From Membranipora membranacea (Eukaryota; Bryozoa; Gymnolaemata; Cheilostomatida; Membraniporidae), in assembly GCA_914767715.1 (NCBI GenBank), contig OU612073.1:3100001-3164000 (forward strand): a DNA stretch of 64,000 nucleotides, read 5' to 3'. A model generated the notes under the pieces. It had not been told where the DNA came from. It saw only the letters and a list, made by a program, of their open reading frames with translations, and ran no database searches. The translations under genes were made by a program, and so were the position numbers. How positions within the stretch are numbered: position 1 is the stretch's first letter; the number at the start of each line of letters is the position of its first letter. Positions 12,901 to 24,190 of the stretch are shown one piece after another.

Positions 12901-15900
12901 GTAAAGAATAATACCATTTACAAATGGTTTGATTACCTCTGCTCAATGGGTTTTGACGTAAAAAATCAAAGCAGCTTAATTCCAATTTAGTGCGGATTAC
13001 GTAGATTGTGGTCTCATTTACCAACTCAGCGCTGAAATCCTGTTTTGAATGTCTGTACTATTCAAATGGAACTGAAAGCGTGCACAGGATTTTGTGCACT
13101 GTATGAAGGGTTCTGTAGAAAGCCTTTCAAGGCTCACTCTAGCCCAAATAAGCTTAGAAAATGAGCATAGTCAAAGTATCCATTCAATTTCATAATACAT
13201 CTATTTTGGAAATGAATTTTAAGGTTTCTTTCCTCTCAGCGACTTGTCAAGGTCTCCATAAGTCAGCAGCGGGCTTTCTGCTGACACAATCAACCCTTGG
13301 GATTGGACACAAGTTTCAAACGATTGCTAATGTACAGCAATTTTATATACCCTGCCTCTACAGAAATGTCCGAACGAAGTGCATGTGATCCTAAACAGCG
13401 GCTTGTTCTTGCTGTATTTCAATGACCATGATGACAAAACAAATGAGCTCCCTGCCGCACAAGGGCACAAATACACAAAATGAGACAGGGAGTTCTTTTT
13501 GGTGGTTTATAACAGAGCTAAAAAAAAGAAAAGAAATTAGGATATTTGAATGCTATCAGCTGTTGTCTTCATTCTTTCTGCTTGTCAAACAGTCTACTCT
13601 TTCTTTCCTATTAGATAATACTAGAAGAGCCGTTATCAATACTAGTGCCTCACTGCGCCCCTAGAAGTGCATTCAAAGAAGCTGTGGTTATGTGGAGACA
13701 ACTTCACCACGATAACTGGGTACCTCTCGAGGCTAAGGATATCAGCATAGAAGCAGTGAAGGTAGGATCATAGCATGTAAGATATGATCTGAGTTTGTTT
13801 TCTTATAAATTTATTGACAGTCTATAATATTTCAATAGTGCGATGGTAACGGTGAAGGAAGAAAAGCAAAATGTTGATCCAAAATAATGTCATAAAATAT
13901 CTTTGAGTTAGCTGTGGTATGTGAACTGTGAATCATCAACAAATGTTTTGGAGATACCTAAACATATAGCTCACCCGAGGCCAACAAGAGTCGAGGCTGT
14001 GGAGTGGTATTATCTTGGGTTTACGCTTGCCAAGATAATACAGTTTCAAAAATATGTGCCAAAAGAGGATAACTTCAACACACTTTCACATTTATTAGTC
14101 TTTGAGCTAGTGCTTAGACGGCTGCAATGCGAGTTATTGGCATTATAATATCATCGGTAATGTAATGCCACTAACTCAAATTTTGCAGCTGTCTGAGCAC
14201 TTAGACTATGGTCCCATGAGCCTGATAGCAATAAGTTAAAAGTACAAGGAACATTGTCCTTGATTGATTGACCTTAACATAATTGAGCTATTGTTTTGAC
14301 CATCAAATTAGAATCGTAAGACTATAGGTATAGTTTATAGTAATTGAATTTGAAGATTATAGGTCCTTGGGGAATCAAAATCACAATAAAACATGTTGTA
14401 GGGGGTTTATGAATGATGTGTAAAGTTTATTGTTATGTGTTTACGGTTTAAGGTCGGCTTGGTGAGCTACCTCATTAGGCAGGAAAGTGTGGGAAGGAGC
14501 ATTACTTTCTGTTATGACACAAATGTAGTCCCTCAAGACAAGTTTACAATATTTTTAACCAATATGTAGCTGCCGGTTCACTTTGCTTTGGTCCAGCTCC
14601 CTACGCCATCAGGTGTTTCTTGAGCTGTGATGATGTCATCCTCATGAAGTTTAATTGATTGTTGTGTGAACCTGCTTTGTAATATTGAGGCCTAAAATAG
14701 ACATAATTAGCAATGATCCATAATTGGCTAAACCTACCTACTATGACTTTTCTACGAAAGTTTAATTGATAACGAATGAAGTGAAATAAATGAAAAATAA
14801 ATTCATATGCTTTTACAGGGCCTGGGCAATGAGAAAGGAATGATACTTTGATTGACCCCGAACACTGTGGCATGACAACTATACCACCTGACTAATTCCT
14901 CTTTCTTGTTTAATTTGCAGGAGGCTAAACTTGTAGAGTGTAGACCTACAGGCTTTGGAACGTTTGCTGTGGTGCATAGACTGAAAACTGATTACTTGAC
15001 AATAACAAAGAAGGGTGGTAAGGTGGCCTCCTCCGTAGACAGCAGACTGTGCATACAGTGCAGACCAGGAGCCTTTAAATTCGGAACTAACTTCACACTA
15101 CAGGTAAGGCGTATACAATATATTTGATTCCAAAAGTATTATAATGATTTCGAATTCCCATTAATACCAAATCAATGATGACAAATAACAGGATTGTTGA
15201 CCTGAATTTCAAGTTTTATGAAAGTGTATTTTCACAAGTACATGTGTAAAACACTATAACAAATGCAAATGCATATGCAAATGGGCTGTCTTCGGCCACA
15301 TAGTTCTTGGTCATACTTTTAATCGGGCGGTCGCCATTCTAGTCACTGACTACCTGATCGCTCCGCTGTCATCATTTTCTTTTAGAAGAACCTTTTATTA
15401 CAAATAAACACAACCAGAAACCGAAAAAAAAAAAAATGATAGAAAAAACGATGATATTAATTATAATCTGCTTCTGATATTCTCTGTGGCCTCTGTCATA
15501 TGTCATGTTGAGATACTTATCCTCTTATCAAACCTCATCAAAATCTTGTCAAAATCTAAACTATGTCATGATCCATTTAAATCCTCGAGATCAAGTCAAG
15601 AGACATCTTTCAAGATCTCGCTAGGCTATCTGTCTGCTATAACTTTGAATATAGAAAGCTGCGCAATGGGTTCTCGACTACTTTCAAAAAGATTTTTAAT
15701 AATATTGTTTCAGATTCAACCAGTTGATTTGGCCTCTGTCTCGGATGTGAAGACCAGATTCCCAGAAGACTGTGCAGATTTGATATCATCTAGTCCTATT
15801 ATAAAACTCGAATTCCCGTCTCCCGTACTGAACAGGCCTATACAGATAGTAACACCGATCCCAGCTAACTCAGCTAAACCTAGACGACCGATGACTGCTG

Positions 15901-18900
15901 CCGTAGACAAGGAACGCAGTAAAGCCTCCTCACGACCGGCGTCAGCATTCGGGTTGGGCTCATACAGCCAAGAGGGTGAGTTAGTGTTTCTAGATTATTG
16001 ATAATGTTTAGAATAGATAACATTTTTGAGAGTACAATGCATACACTGAAGTTGTTTTCTGTCGAACCGAAAGCAGACAACTCTTGAGCTGGATTAGGGA
16101 GTTTGTTATTGTAGTGAACTTGGTATGATACATAATAGACAATAATATACCTGTATAGGCAAATCGTTGAGATGGTTTGGGAGGCTTGTGGAATGTTCAG
16201 CCTGACTTGTCTGTGGTTAGACATTAATCCTAGTGAATGTGTTGGCTCTGATCTGAATGGCGATTGACTCATATCAGCAAATCAGAGCCGACACTTTGGC
16301 TTCATTAATCCTTGCTGTCAAACGAAAAAGACTATGGCACCTCATGACACTTTACCTGCTATGGATAGTTTGCAAACTTGAAATAAGTGAACTGTTGTTC
16401 CAATTAAACAATTACTGAGCAAGTTGACATAACATGGCAGAATAATTTGAAGGCTTTTATGTACACCACCTATTTTAGAGCCCGAAGAGAAGAGTAAGTA
16501 TGTATGACAATCTGAAACTAAAGTGTAATAAAAGTGAACAGTAGTGCAACAATAATGCAGTGATGTAAAGCTTCAACACACATTACTAACCATGATGTGC
16601 GATTTTGCATTTTGGTGACTAAATTGTGTGTCAGCACTATTATGTATACAACAGACTGAGATGTTGCTTTGCAGGCATTTTTACTAGTTGTATGGTTAGT
16701 TAGCCGATAGTTTGGCTCTGATAAGCTGTTGAGTCTATCAGAGTCAACGCACTGCCAAATGGTTAGTAGAAAAATGATAAATTGATGGCTTGTGGCACAA
16801 CTACGATGATGGCTAGCCAATAGGAGTATGTAGATCGTTGCTAACAGACCTACAATAATATTTTGCTTAGTCAAGTAAGCTTAACGTCATGCCAAGGAAG
16901 TGCAACTACCCCGGCTGGGGGCGCGTTGGAGGAGGGGAAAGAGCCTGCGGGCTCAGACTTAAGGGCAACTTGGACTTGCCTAAGTCGTTTGAAGGTTACA
17001 ATGACTTACAATATAACAACATTACTTATCAAATGTTTCCCTTCTCAAGCTCTGATGACTGAAAATGTTTTACCTGCTTTCTACCCTGTGCAGAAGATGA
17101 AGAAGACGCTCTACATTTGCTGACTCTCGCTGCTGATGGTAGGTGGGTTGTGAATACAGACATCACCTATAACCCTCAGAACAAAAAAGGAGATCTGGTA
17201 GCTATTGATACAAAAGTTATTCCTAGCAGGTGAGTGTGATGGGCAATACTAGCATGTCTTGATAAGCTTTGTTTATCGAGGGTGGGACCCCAACCAACAA
17301 AGCTTGCCAAGACAGGCTAGGGTGTTACAAACATTAGAAGATAAATTATGCATAAAAGGTCAGCTATATATTTTAGCTTCATTTTCTGTATTGTTTTTCT
17401 CTCCCTTAGGGCAAAGCTCACCGATATTAGCTACTGGGTATAGCCTACAATCATAGGGGGTACATCAACCTTTGTGTGCATCAGCATTTGAATAAATTTG
17501 AATAAAATGCATGGCTTCCACTTTTGGCACTTTTCATGCTCTAATGTTAGAATGAATATACAAAAAATGTATTACTTCTCACTCTCTGTTGTACATTGCA
17601 TTGTGGGTATATTCAAAGGTAAAATGATCCTCTTAATTTGATTATTTACAGGTTTTGGTTGCTGAGAACTAAGGCTAGTTTATCTGTCGGGGACGTTGAG
17701 ATGTTAGCCAGTCGGCTGTTCGACTATCTTCACAGAAGAATTGTACAGTTCATAATGAGACAGAAGAATGATGACCCCACTGATATAACTCTAGTCTGTG
17801 TTCAGAGTCTGAGGATGGAGCGCGCTATCAGACACCTCGATGGTGAAGGTGTGCGATTGTTAGTTACGGTTCTGAGGCTGTTATAGTGTTAGTTCAATGT
17901 GTGAGGATGGCCCCCAGTAGCCTAAGTACACTATACGCCGGACTATTTAAGCTAAGTAGCATTGTCTCATGGCATATTTGTATACATTTTAATGGCTAAA
18001 TAGAATTTGAGTTAAGAAAACTGAAGGCATAACACATGTCTATTTTTGTGGACAGTTGCACACATGCTCATACATTACATTTGCCTTTTCTTTTCTACAT
18101 CAAGGTTATACTGAAGGTATGCAGGTATCACAGCAGGTCTTTGTGACTGAAGGACAGAAAGTAGAGGTCAGATTCAGAGGAAATCTGCAGCCAGATGAAG
18201 AAGTACATCTGGAGCAGCCATTCAACTCCAACATCAAATGTCAGATCAATATGTACATAGCGGAGGTGGATAAATACGCCCAAAAAAGCTTTGGCTCTTA
18301 TCGCGGATTCGCCCAGTTTTACGTCGAAGGTGGGTTATTTTAGTTGTCTAAGTAGTAGACAGTAGATTAAAGTTTATCGGTTTGACAGATTGTGTCCAAT
18401 AATTATATGGGGGTTGGAAAGTGGGTGCTATTTGTTCACCCTTAGTCTATCTCAACAAGATGGGGTGTTTCTAGAGCTTTTAAAGTTCATGAAATAAGCA
18501 AACCCGTAGCTGACACACCCATGATATCTGACAATTTCCAAATTGAAAATAAGATTGTTACGGTTTCCTCATAGAAACTGGTTTGCATTACTTTTTTAAA
18601 ACAATTTAGCTATGGTGAATCATATCTGTATTACTATTCAGAACGAAGGCGTGATGAACGAGGAGGTAAGAAAAGAGATCGCTCTATATAACAAAGCTTT
18701 CATTTAACCAGTAGTTCATCATTACTATCAAGCTGATGTGTTTAAATATTAGTGTTCAAAGCTTACTGCATGAAGTTTGATATAAAAAAACTGCTTTATT
18801 GTATAATATCATGCAGTTTGAGAAATGGCACTTAAGCAAAACCTGGTGCACTTAAAAATACCCACAATGCACAGCCAGTTATAGACAAACAACCACAGCT

Positions 18901-21900
18901 TATAATTTGACCCGTCCAGTATTACGTCATGTCATACAGTATGTGATATTACGTCGTGTCTTACAGTATGTGATATTACTTTGAATGTGACACAGTGCTG
19001 CTGCTGATTTATTGTGTGATTGGTTAGCTTGGTATGGACAAGGAGTTAGGGTATGAATTACCGGGAACAAACCTTTGTGGCTCTGCTTTCATCTTAATAC
19101 TCAATACAAATCGGACTCAAAATATTTGAAAAAGTTGCTACCAATGTGCAAAAAAATCACTTCATATTTTGGATGTGAAAGGTGAATCAGCAAAGTTACT
19201 TCTTTCAATTTTTTTCTTTGTCTTTAAGAAGTAAACTCTTATCATGATCACAGAGGCCATAACAAGCTAATATTAATTATGGTCCCTGATTTGCTTTGTA
19301 AAACTTAAACATTTTCATAAAGATGAAACCCAATAAGAATTCTTCAAACAGTCACAGGAGATAATTCCACCAGATATCATCGTAAGTCTTGTTTTGACTA
19401 TATCCATTGTGTAGGTATGGTTATGAAGGATGTCTATGATGAAGCCGACAAGAAGAAAGGTGATCAGAGGAAGCCTATTGGCAGTGAGGAGGTGTGGGAT
19501 AGTGTTATGTTAGCAGAGCTGCTCATCAATCTACCTAAACCCGAACCTGAACCACCGAAACCTCTGAAGAAAGCCAGGATTAGCTTGTTGTCTGAAGGTA
19601 AGCCTTCCCATTGGTCAGCTGTATTACAAAGGGAACACAACTTTTGTTCTCAGTAAAAAAGCCAACGGATCAAATAGTGCTCAGAAAACGCAACATGAGA
19701 AGTTAACTTTGCTAAAAATGTCAACAAAATCGGCCTATCAAACTCACTCACCTTTAAGGTTTTTTTTGCGATCTAATTTTATTTATCACCAATGTTTGAC
19801 AATCATTGTGCAATACGATAAACTTAACTATAATGTCAATCAGTGTATAGGGACTTTTATTTCCATTGAGTTGTCTCTTAAAAAGTAAAGAAATCTATAT
19901 TGCCATTAAAGTTACGCATAGAAAATATGTAGCCTTGTCACTTGTGACAGGTCTAGAAAATATGGTTTATAGAAACAAAATCAAGTGGTTTTGAGGAATG
20001 TTTTATCGTTTATCAGTGCTGATTTTTTAAGGTGAATATATAAGGTTTTTAATACCATAATTATTCCAGGCCCAATAGATGATCAGCTTCTGAAGCAGTT
20101 GTCAGCAGATTTGGGAGATGAATGGAAACTGCTCGCTACTCATCTCAATGTCAAGAAAACCAGACTACAGTCAATCATGAGGAACCATGTAAACAGTGAT
20201 AGCGAAGCTGTGAGTATTCAGACTTGTAGTTAGGGAGAAGGGTTATTTAGCATTCTAGGGGATGCAGTGCCTTTCTGCCTCCCTTAGAATACTAAATCAA
20301 GTGGCCTATATCACACTACATTTGAGTAATCCATGTCAGAACCCTCTCATTTTGGTCTTCCATTACCTGTTTGTATTCCGTAATATGTTTTGAAGGCCTC
20401 GGGTTTGCCACAGTGCTGAAGCATTTATTGTTAAAACAACAGTCCAATAAAACTGTGTGATTAATTGTGTGTCATAACTGATATTTCATCAATATAATAC
20501 ATCATATAATAATATATATATATATTTATAATTATACATATTGATTTAATCACCAGGCGGTGTATGAGATGTTACTAACATGGATAAAGAGAATACCACG
20601 TAGTATGGACAAAGTTAAGATGTTGTGCGATGCCCTGAGGAGCGTCGGCAGGCTCGATCTTGTCGAGGATGTCAAGGACAGGGAGTATGATTATAAAGAA
20701 ATGAGAGCTGAGCAGCTGAAAGGTTTGTTAAAATTAAATTAAAAAATAGGTGTTTTATCACATGCCACATCCCTAAGCATGGGTGGCAAAATTTTAGTGC
20801 CTTTGTGGCGAGACCGCAATATCTACGCCAGGTTGCTCTCTGTTTGCAGGCAAGCAGGCAAACGAGCCACTCCTTCTCTCTATTAATGGCGACCTGTTGG
20901 AAAAGATTTTTAAAAATCCCAATAGCTACGTTGTTGTTCGTTCATGTAAAATGGAATGACAACTTCAAGCGAGAGAGAAATGCCAATATTTGTTTGTAAT
21001 CTTTCTGGGCGATCAAAGGTTGAAAACGAACAAAATCCAAACCAACTGCCACGTCCTTCAAAAGTTTAAGTGTAAAACTGCCAACATCCAAACCCCAGTA
21101 CGGATTGTGTCCCATCTAGTTCCAGTTTGATCCAATAGGCCTGCATTTGGAATTCCTCTATCCCCCATCAAGTCAGTAGCTTACATGTAGTATGGCTGTG
21201 GCGTGAAAAGCAGGCACAAGAGATTACACTGAATCAGGTCATTATCTAGATTAGGGAGAGTGGATCAAGATCAAGTTTAATCCATCTACCTGCATTTAGA
21301 GTCGGTGCGACTTCCCTAGTCACATCTTAGTTGTGGGGGAGCAACTCCCAATGCAAGCGAATGGATCAAACTTGATCTAGTCAGGGAGGGTGGGACCCTC
21401 CCTGCCTGCCTGCCTGCCTGCATGCATGCCTGCCTCCCTCCCTCCCTCCCTCCCTCCCTCCCTCCCTCCCTCCCTCCCTCCCTCCCTCCCTCCCTCCCTC
21501 CCTCCCTCCCTCCCTCCCTCCCTCCCTCCCTCCCTCCCTCCCTCCCTCCCTCCCTCCCTCCCTCCCTCCCTCCCTCCCTCCCTCCCTCCCTCCCTCCCTC
21601 CCTCCCTCCCTCCCTCCCTCCCTCCCTCCCTCCCTCCCTCTCTGATCTAGTCATTATCCAACTGACTGGGGTATTACATATTGTGGACACCATAAATTAA
21701 AAAGTTTTGTTTCAATTGCTATTTCACAGACATACACTTGAGGCAGATGTTCGTTAAAATAGCCCAACATTCCGGCGCCATGGCTAGATGGAAGGATATC
21801 GCTGAGTATTTGAAAGTATCCAACACCGACTTACTGAACATTGAGAATGAGTTCACTAAAGGCAGGGAGAGGTGTTTACAAGCCTTAGAAACATGGAAAA

Positions 21901-22751
21901 CAAACCAGGATGTCAACGCCTCCCCTAATCAACTGCTGAAAGCTCTCAAGTACTACAGGCTAACAGATCTTGCAGGTATAACAATTTTCTCTAAAAAAAA
22001 ACAATTGTGAGCTAAGCGAAAAATCTATTTAATGAAAATTTATATAATTAAGCCTCGCCTTGGAGCGGGTTCCCATAATTTTCCTTAGATGGGTTTTTAT
22101 GTAACCAAAAATAAATATCAACCAACACATTTAGGGATTAAAGGCTATATAAACTGATGGGGTGGTAGGGCACACTTATCCAGAATCTGTTAGTTTGCAA
22201 GATGAAAAGGTAAAAGAAACAACATCAATTTATCAATTGAATGGTACTCCCATGTTGCATTGATTTTTCCTTTGGAAACCAAACCTCTAATCTCAGTGCA
22301 ATGCTTATGAATATCAAAGTTAAGATCTTCAAAAAATCAAGGTCATAGTTGCAGGTCAATGAATTACTGCTGGTGAAGATCAAGGTTGATCCATTTGTCT
22401 GTATTCAGAGTTGCTTGCTCCCCTTTCACTGCGGCGTGACCTGTGGAGGGGAAGCGAATCTGAATGCAGGCAAATGGATCAAAATTGATTTACTGTCCGT
22501 AGAACATCTAGACCAGAATGAATTGTAGATGAGTTCAGATTGCATCATTCTCATAAATTAAGCCTTTTTACGGCAAACGAGCTCGGTGGACAGTGTAAAG
22601 CTGTCATACACACGCCATATTTTTCATACCATGACTAAGGCATCGGCTAATTGGCAGATGCACTTATCCGTGTTCACTACAGGCTGTATAGCCACAGCTT
22701 AACTCATTTGTTTGTCTTTTAGGAGAGATAAGAAGAATGATCAAACACTGA
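6974..22751 (+). CDS. DTHD1: DTHD1-like ZU5 and tandem death-domain protein, 19 exons
   Basis: Exons: 6974-7280, 8211-8507, 8761-8861, 10030-10149, 11303-11475, 11967-12180, 13615-13761, 14921-15103, 15714-15975, 16479-16493, 17094-17229, 17652-17848, 18105-18329, 18642-18665, 19415-19597, 20070-20209, 20557-20722, 21730-21975, 22723-22751. All phases match, giving 1054 aa. The start is the ATG in caccATGa; an in-frame GTG at 6956 is not needed. In order: an acidic disordered N-terminus (1-110), a charged coiled coil (236-325), a ZU5-like region (405-520, with LSILVPHCAP and FGTFAVV, then GGKVASSVDSR), a UPA-like region (615-790), death domain 1 (862-955) and death domain 2 (965-1046). No signal peptide or membrane segment is seen, so it is probably a cytosolic adaptor. 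DTHD1 fits best, including a match around the SSP-hydrophobic-P linker; PIDD1 and UNC5 are alternatives. As I recall, DTHD1 has one death domain, so two would be unusual. Confidence 0.72.
7307..7360 (+). repeat. C-rich dispersed short repeat, copy B
   Basis: AGTCTGAGC followed by a run of about 18 C, then TTTTCCCCTCACCGACGGCCC. It begins 27 bases after the donor of the first DTHD1-like exon. Confidence 0.55.
8040..8076. repeat. Short palindrome TATCACAGAGT
   Basis: ATATCACAGAGTGAG is followed directly by its inverted complement CTTACTCTGTGATAT, inside the first DTHD1-like intron. A related palindrome, CTGAGTAAGGAT/ATCCTTACTCTG, lies near 39160-39190. Confidence 0.6.
14108..14208. repeat. Imperfect 100-bp palindrome ending AGTCTAAGTGCT
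   Basis: Left arm TAGTGCTTAGACGGCTGCAA and right arm GCAGCTGTCTGAGCACTTAG are inverted copies around a central TAATATCATCGGTAAT. The outer ends match those of the 84-bp palindrome at 41909-41992. Confidence 0.6.
16479..16493 (+). other. 15-nt microexon of the DTHD1-like gene
   Basis: tattttag|AGCCCGAAGAGAAGA|gtaagt. Entered and left in phase 1, it inserts five residues (PEEK plus neighbours) between the exons ending at 15975 and starting at 17094. Skipping it also keeps the frame, so it could be an optional cassette. The donor is a strong GTAAGT. Confidence 0.55.
16911..16959 (-). repeat. C-rich dispersed short repeat, copy C
   Basis: The minus strand reads AAGTCTGAGCCCGCAGG, then CTCTTTCCCCTCC, then CGCGCCCCCAGCC. 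This is a diverged copy inside a DTHD1-like intron. Confidence 0.45.
17250..17320. repeat. Inverted repeat TAGCATGTCTTG / CAAGACAGGCTA
   Basis: Arms of about 24 bp (TAGCATGTCTTGATAAGCTT and its inverted partner ending CCAAGACAGGCTA) flank a 22-bp loop. It is related to the compact palindromes at 31417-31450 and 48642-48673. Confidence 0.55.
18642..18665 (+). other. 24-nt microexon of the DTHD1-like gene
   Basis: actattcag|AACGAAGGCGTGATGAACGAGGAG|gtaaga (the exon is 24 bases). Phase 1 in and out, adding the basic residues ERRRDERG. Skipping it preserves frame. It sits between the UPA-like exon and the exon leading into the death domains. Confidence 0.5.
19352..19381 (+). other. Possible 30-nt optional exon
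   Basis: ttcttcaaacag precedes a 30-base open stretch that ends at a strong GTAAGT donor (19382). In the phase-1 frame of its neighbours it stays open (VTGDNSTRYH). A different frame would read QEIIPPDII, so the call is uncertain and it is left out of the main model. Confidence 0.3.
20778..20862. mobile_element. Fragment of SINE family 2
   Basis: The stretch from GGGTGGCAAAA through TGCCTTTGTGGCGAGACC to TTGCTCTCTGTTTGCAGGCA matches part of the element at 49875-50092 in the same order. It lacks the tRNA-like promoter portion. Confidence 0.5.
21245..21381. mobile_element. Fold-back MITE GATCAAGTTTGATC family, copy 1
   Basis: The ends GGATCAAGATCAAGTTTAAT and GGATCAAACTTGATCTAG are inverted partners, enclosing a TGCATTTAGAGT / ACTCCCAATGCA stem. 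Related copies lie at 22376-22490, 57211-57319 and 57927-58050. A partial copy precedes it near 21105-21165. Confidence 0.55.
21431..21641 (+). repeat. (CCCT)n microsatellite, about 52 units
   Basis: An almost pure tetranucleotide CCCT run of about 210 bp is preceded by a short CCTG run. The minus strand is (GGGA)n, which can form G-quadruplexes. It lies 88 bases before the second death-domain exon. The long open frames across it are trivial. Confidence 0.97.
22376..22490. mobile_element. Fold-back MITE GATCAAGTTTGATC family, copy 2
   Basis: GATCAAGGTTGATCCATTTG faces CAAATGGATCAAAATTGATT, with inner TATTCAGAGTTGCTTGCTCC facing GGAAGCGAATCTGAATGCA. Confidence 0.55.
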
Positions 22752-24190
22752 GACGAATAATAGATCCAGTTGTTGTATAACTTACTATTATCTCTATTAA
22801 TCCGAAACTAGAGACAATCACTGCATACAGCAGACCATTGGAACTCAGCATCTAATTATATTCCATATGATTAACTTCCTTTGGAATTTATTTTATTAGT
22901 TCTAGAGCTAATCTTCATACCGTATTATTCACTGTTTCGCCATTCAAATTGATTTTATACTGACTCCGTCCTTGTCCATCTTGTTTTCTCTACCCTAAAT
23001 GGAGAGAGTCCCTCCTTATTTTTGCCGAGTTGTAGTGAAAATAATATTACTTTATCCCATTATTATTAATATTATTATGATTATTAATAATGAAATAACA
23101 AAACTTGTATTGTCACCAACAATTCATCATTTCTAATGTTTTTCATGCTGTGAAAATTAATATGTTTATATTATTATAATGTTATCATCTTACTACAATA
23201 TGTGTTTTTATATCTGTTACCCAGCTAGCTAGAATACTTTGCTCAAGCTTGAATGTATATGTGAGATCTTTTCGGCATAGTGTTAGTCATTTATCATAGA
23301 TTATATTTTTACATCCTTGAGAATGCAAATATATACACAAATACCCGGTATAAAAATTACTAGTAAAATATCTTCATTATGAAAGAAGGCACAAAAAACA
23401 TTAATATCTTGAAACAAATTCAGAGGGAGGCCAATACGGAAATTAAAAAAAAAGGTTTTATTATATAACTAAAAATATTACAAGTACCAGTTGGAGGTAT
23501 CTAGCTGCAGTTCCTTTATTTTGCTACATACTCTTATGCTCAAACATGGTCCTACCAAAACTTTTAGATGTTGTGTATGATAGACGTTACATTTTGTTGG
23601 CAAAATATTGGTTGCAAAGGCCTCAAAAGCTCTAAGAGATTCAATAAAAGAGAAGAAAAAAGCCACTCACATGAATTAAGCATAGTAAATTTGATACTAC
23701 ATGATATTTGAAAAACAGGTACTTGTGGCATTTATTCTAGATCATAGAAGGCTCTGTGTGCAGCTGTTTGAGCCCTCTAATGAATATCAATATAATATGG
23801 ATTTTGTATATGGAACATGTATACAACGACATACTTAAGAAAAGACCTTTGATGAACCAAAGTTAATATCATGTTTCATGTAATCATATTCTTCTTACTG
23901 ACCATGGAGATAAATGCTGTAGCCCCACAACAGACGCATGCAGTAGAGGTTGGAAAAAGTCAAAACTGACACATCTTGTTATCTTTACTCGAGAAGAGAG
24001 GAATGCATCAACCCACATAACTGATGACTAAACTCACTCACATAAAAGCATCTTCGTTGCCGGTGTTATTCAGTGGCTCAGCGAAGTGATATATGGCTCT
24101 TACACAGACACACATAATATAATGAATACATATATGTATATAATATAAAACGATATATAATAATAACATTAATATATGATATGAGGAAGG
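22752..24190. other. Convergent intergenic region
   Basis: Tail-to-tail spacer holding the 3' UTRs of the DTHD1-like (+) and sulfotransferase (-) genes. No AATAAA is obvious on the plus strand near the first gene. On the minus strand AATAAA occurs as TTTATT at 23731-23736. No coding region is supported. Confidence 0.5.

Noticed and set aside
21316-21700. Long Pro/Ser and Gly/Arg/Glu frames
   Set aside because: Trivial products of the (CCCT)n tetranucleotide run.
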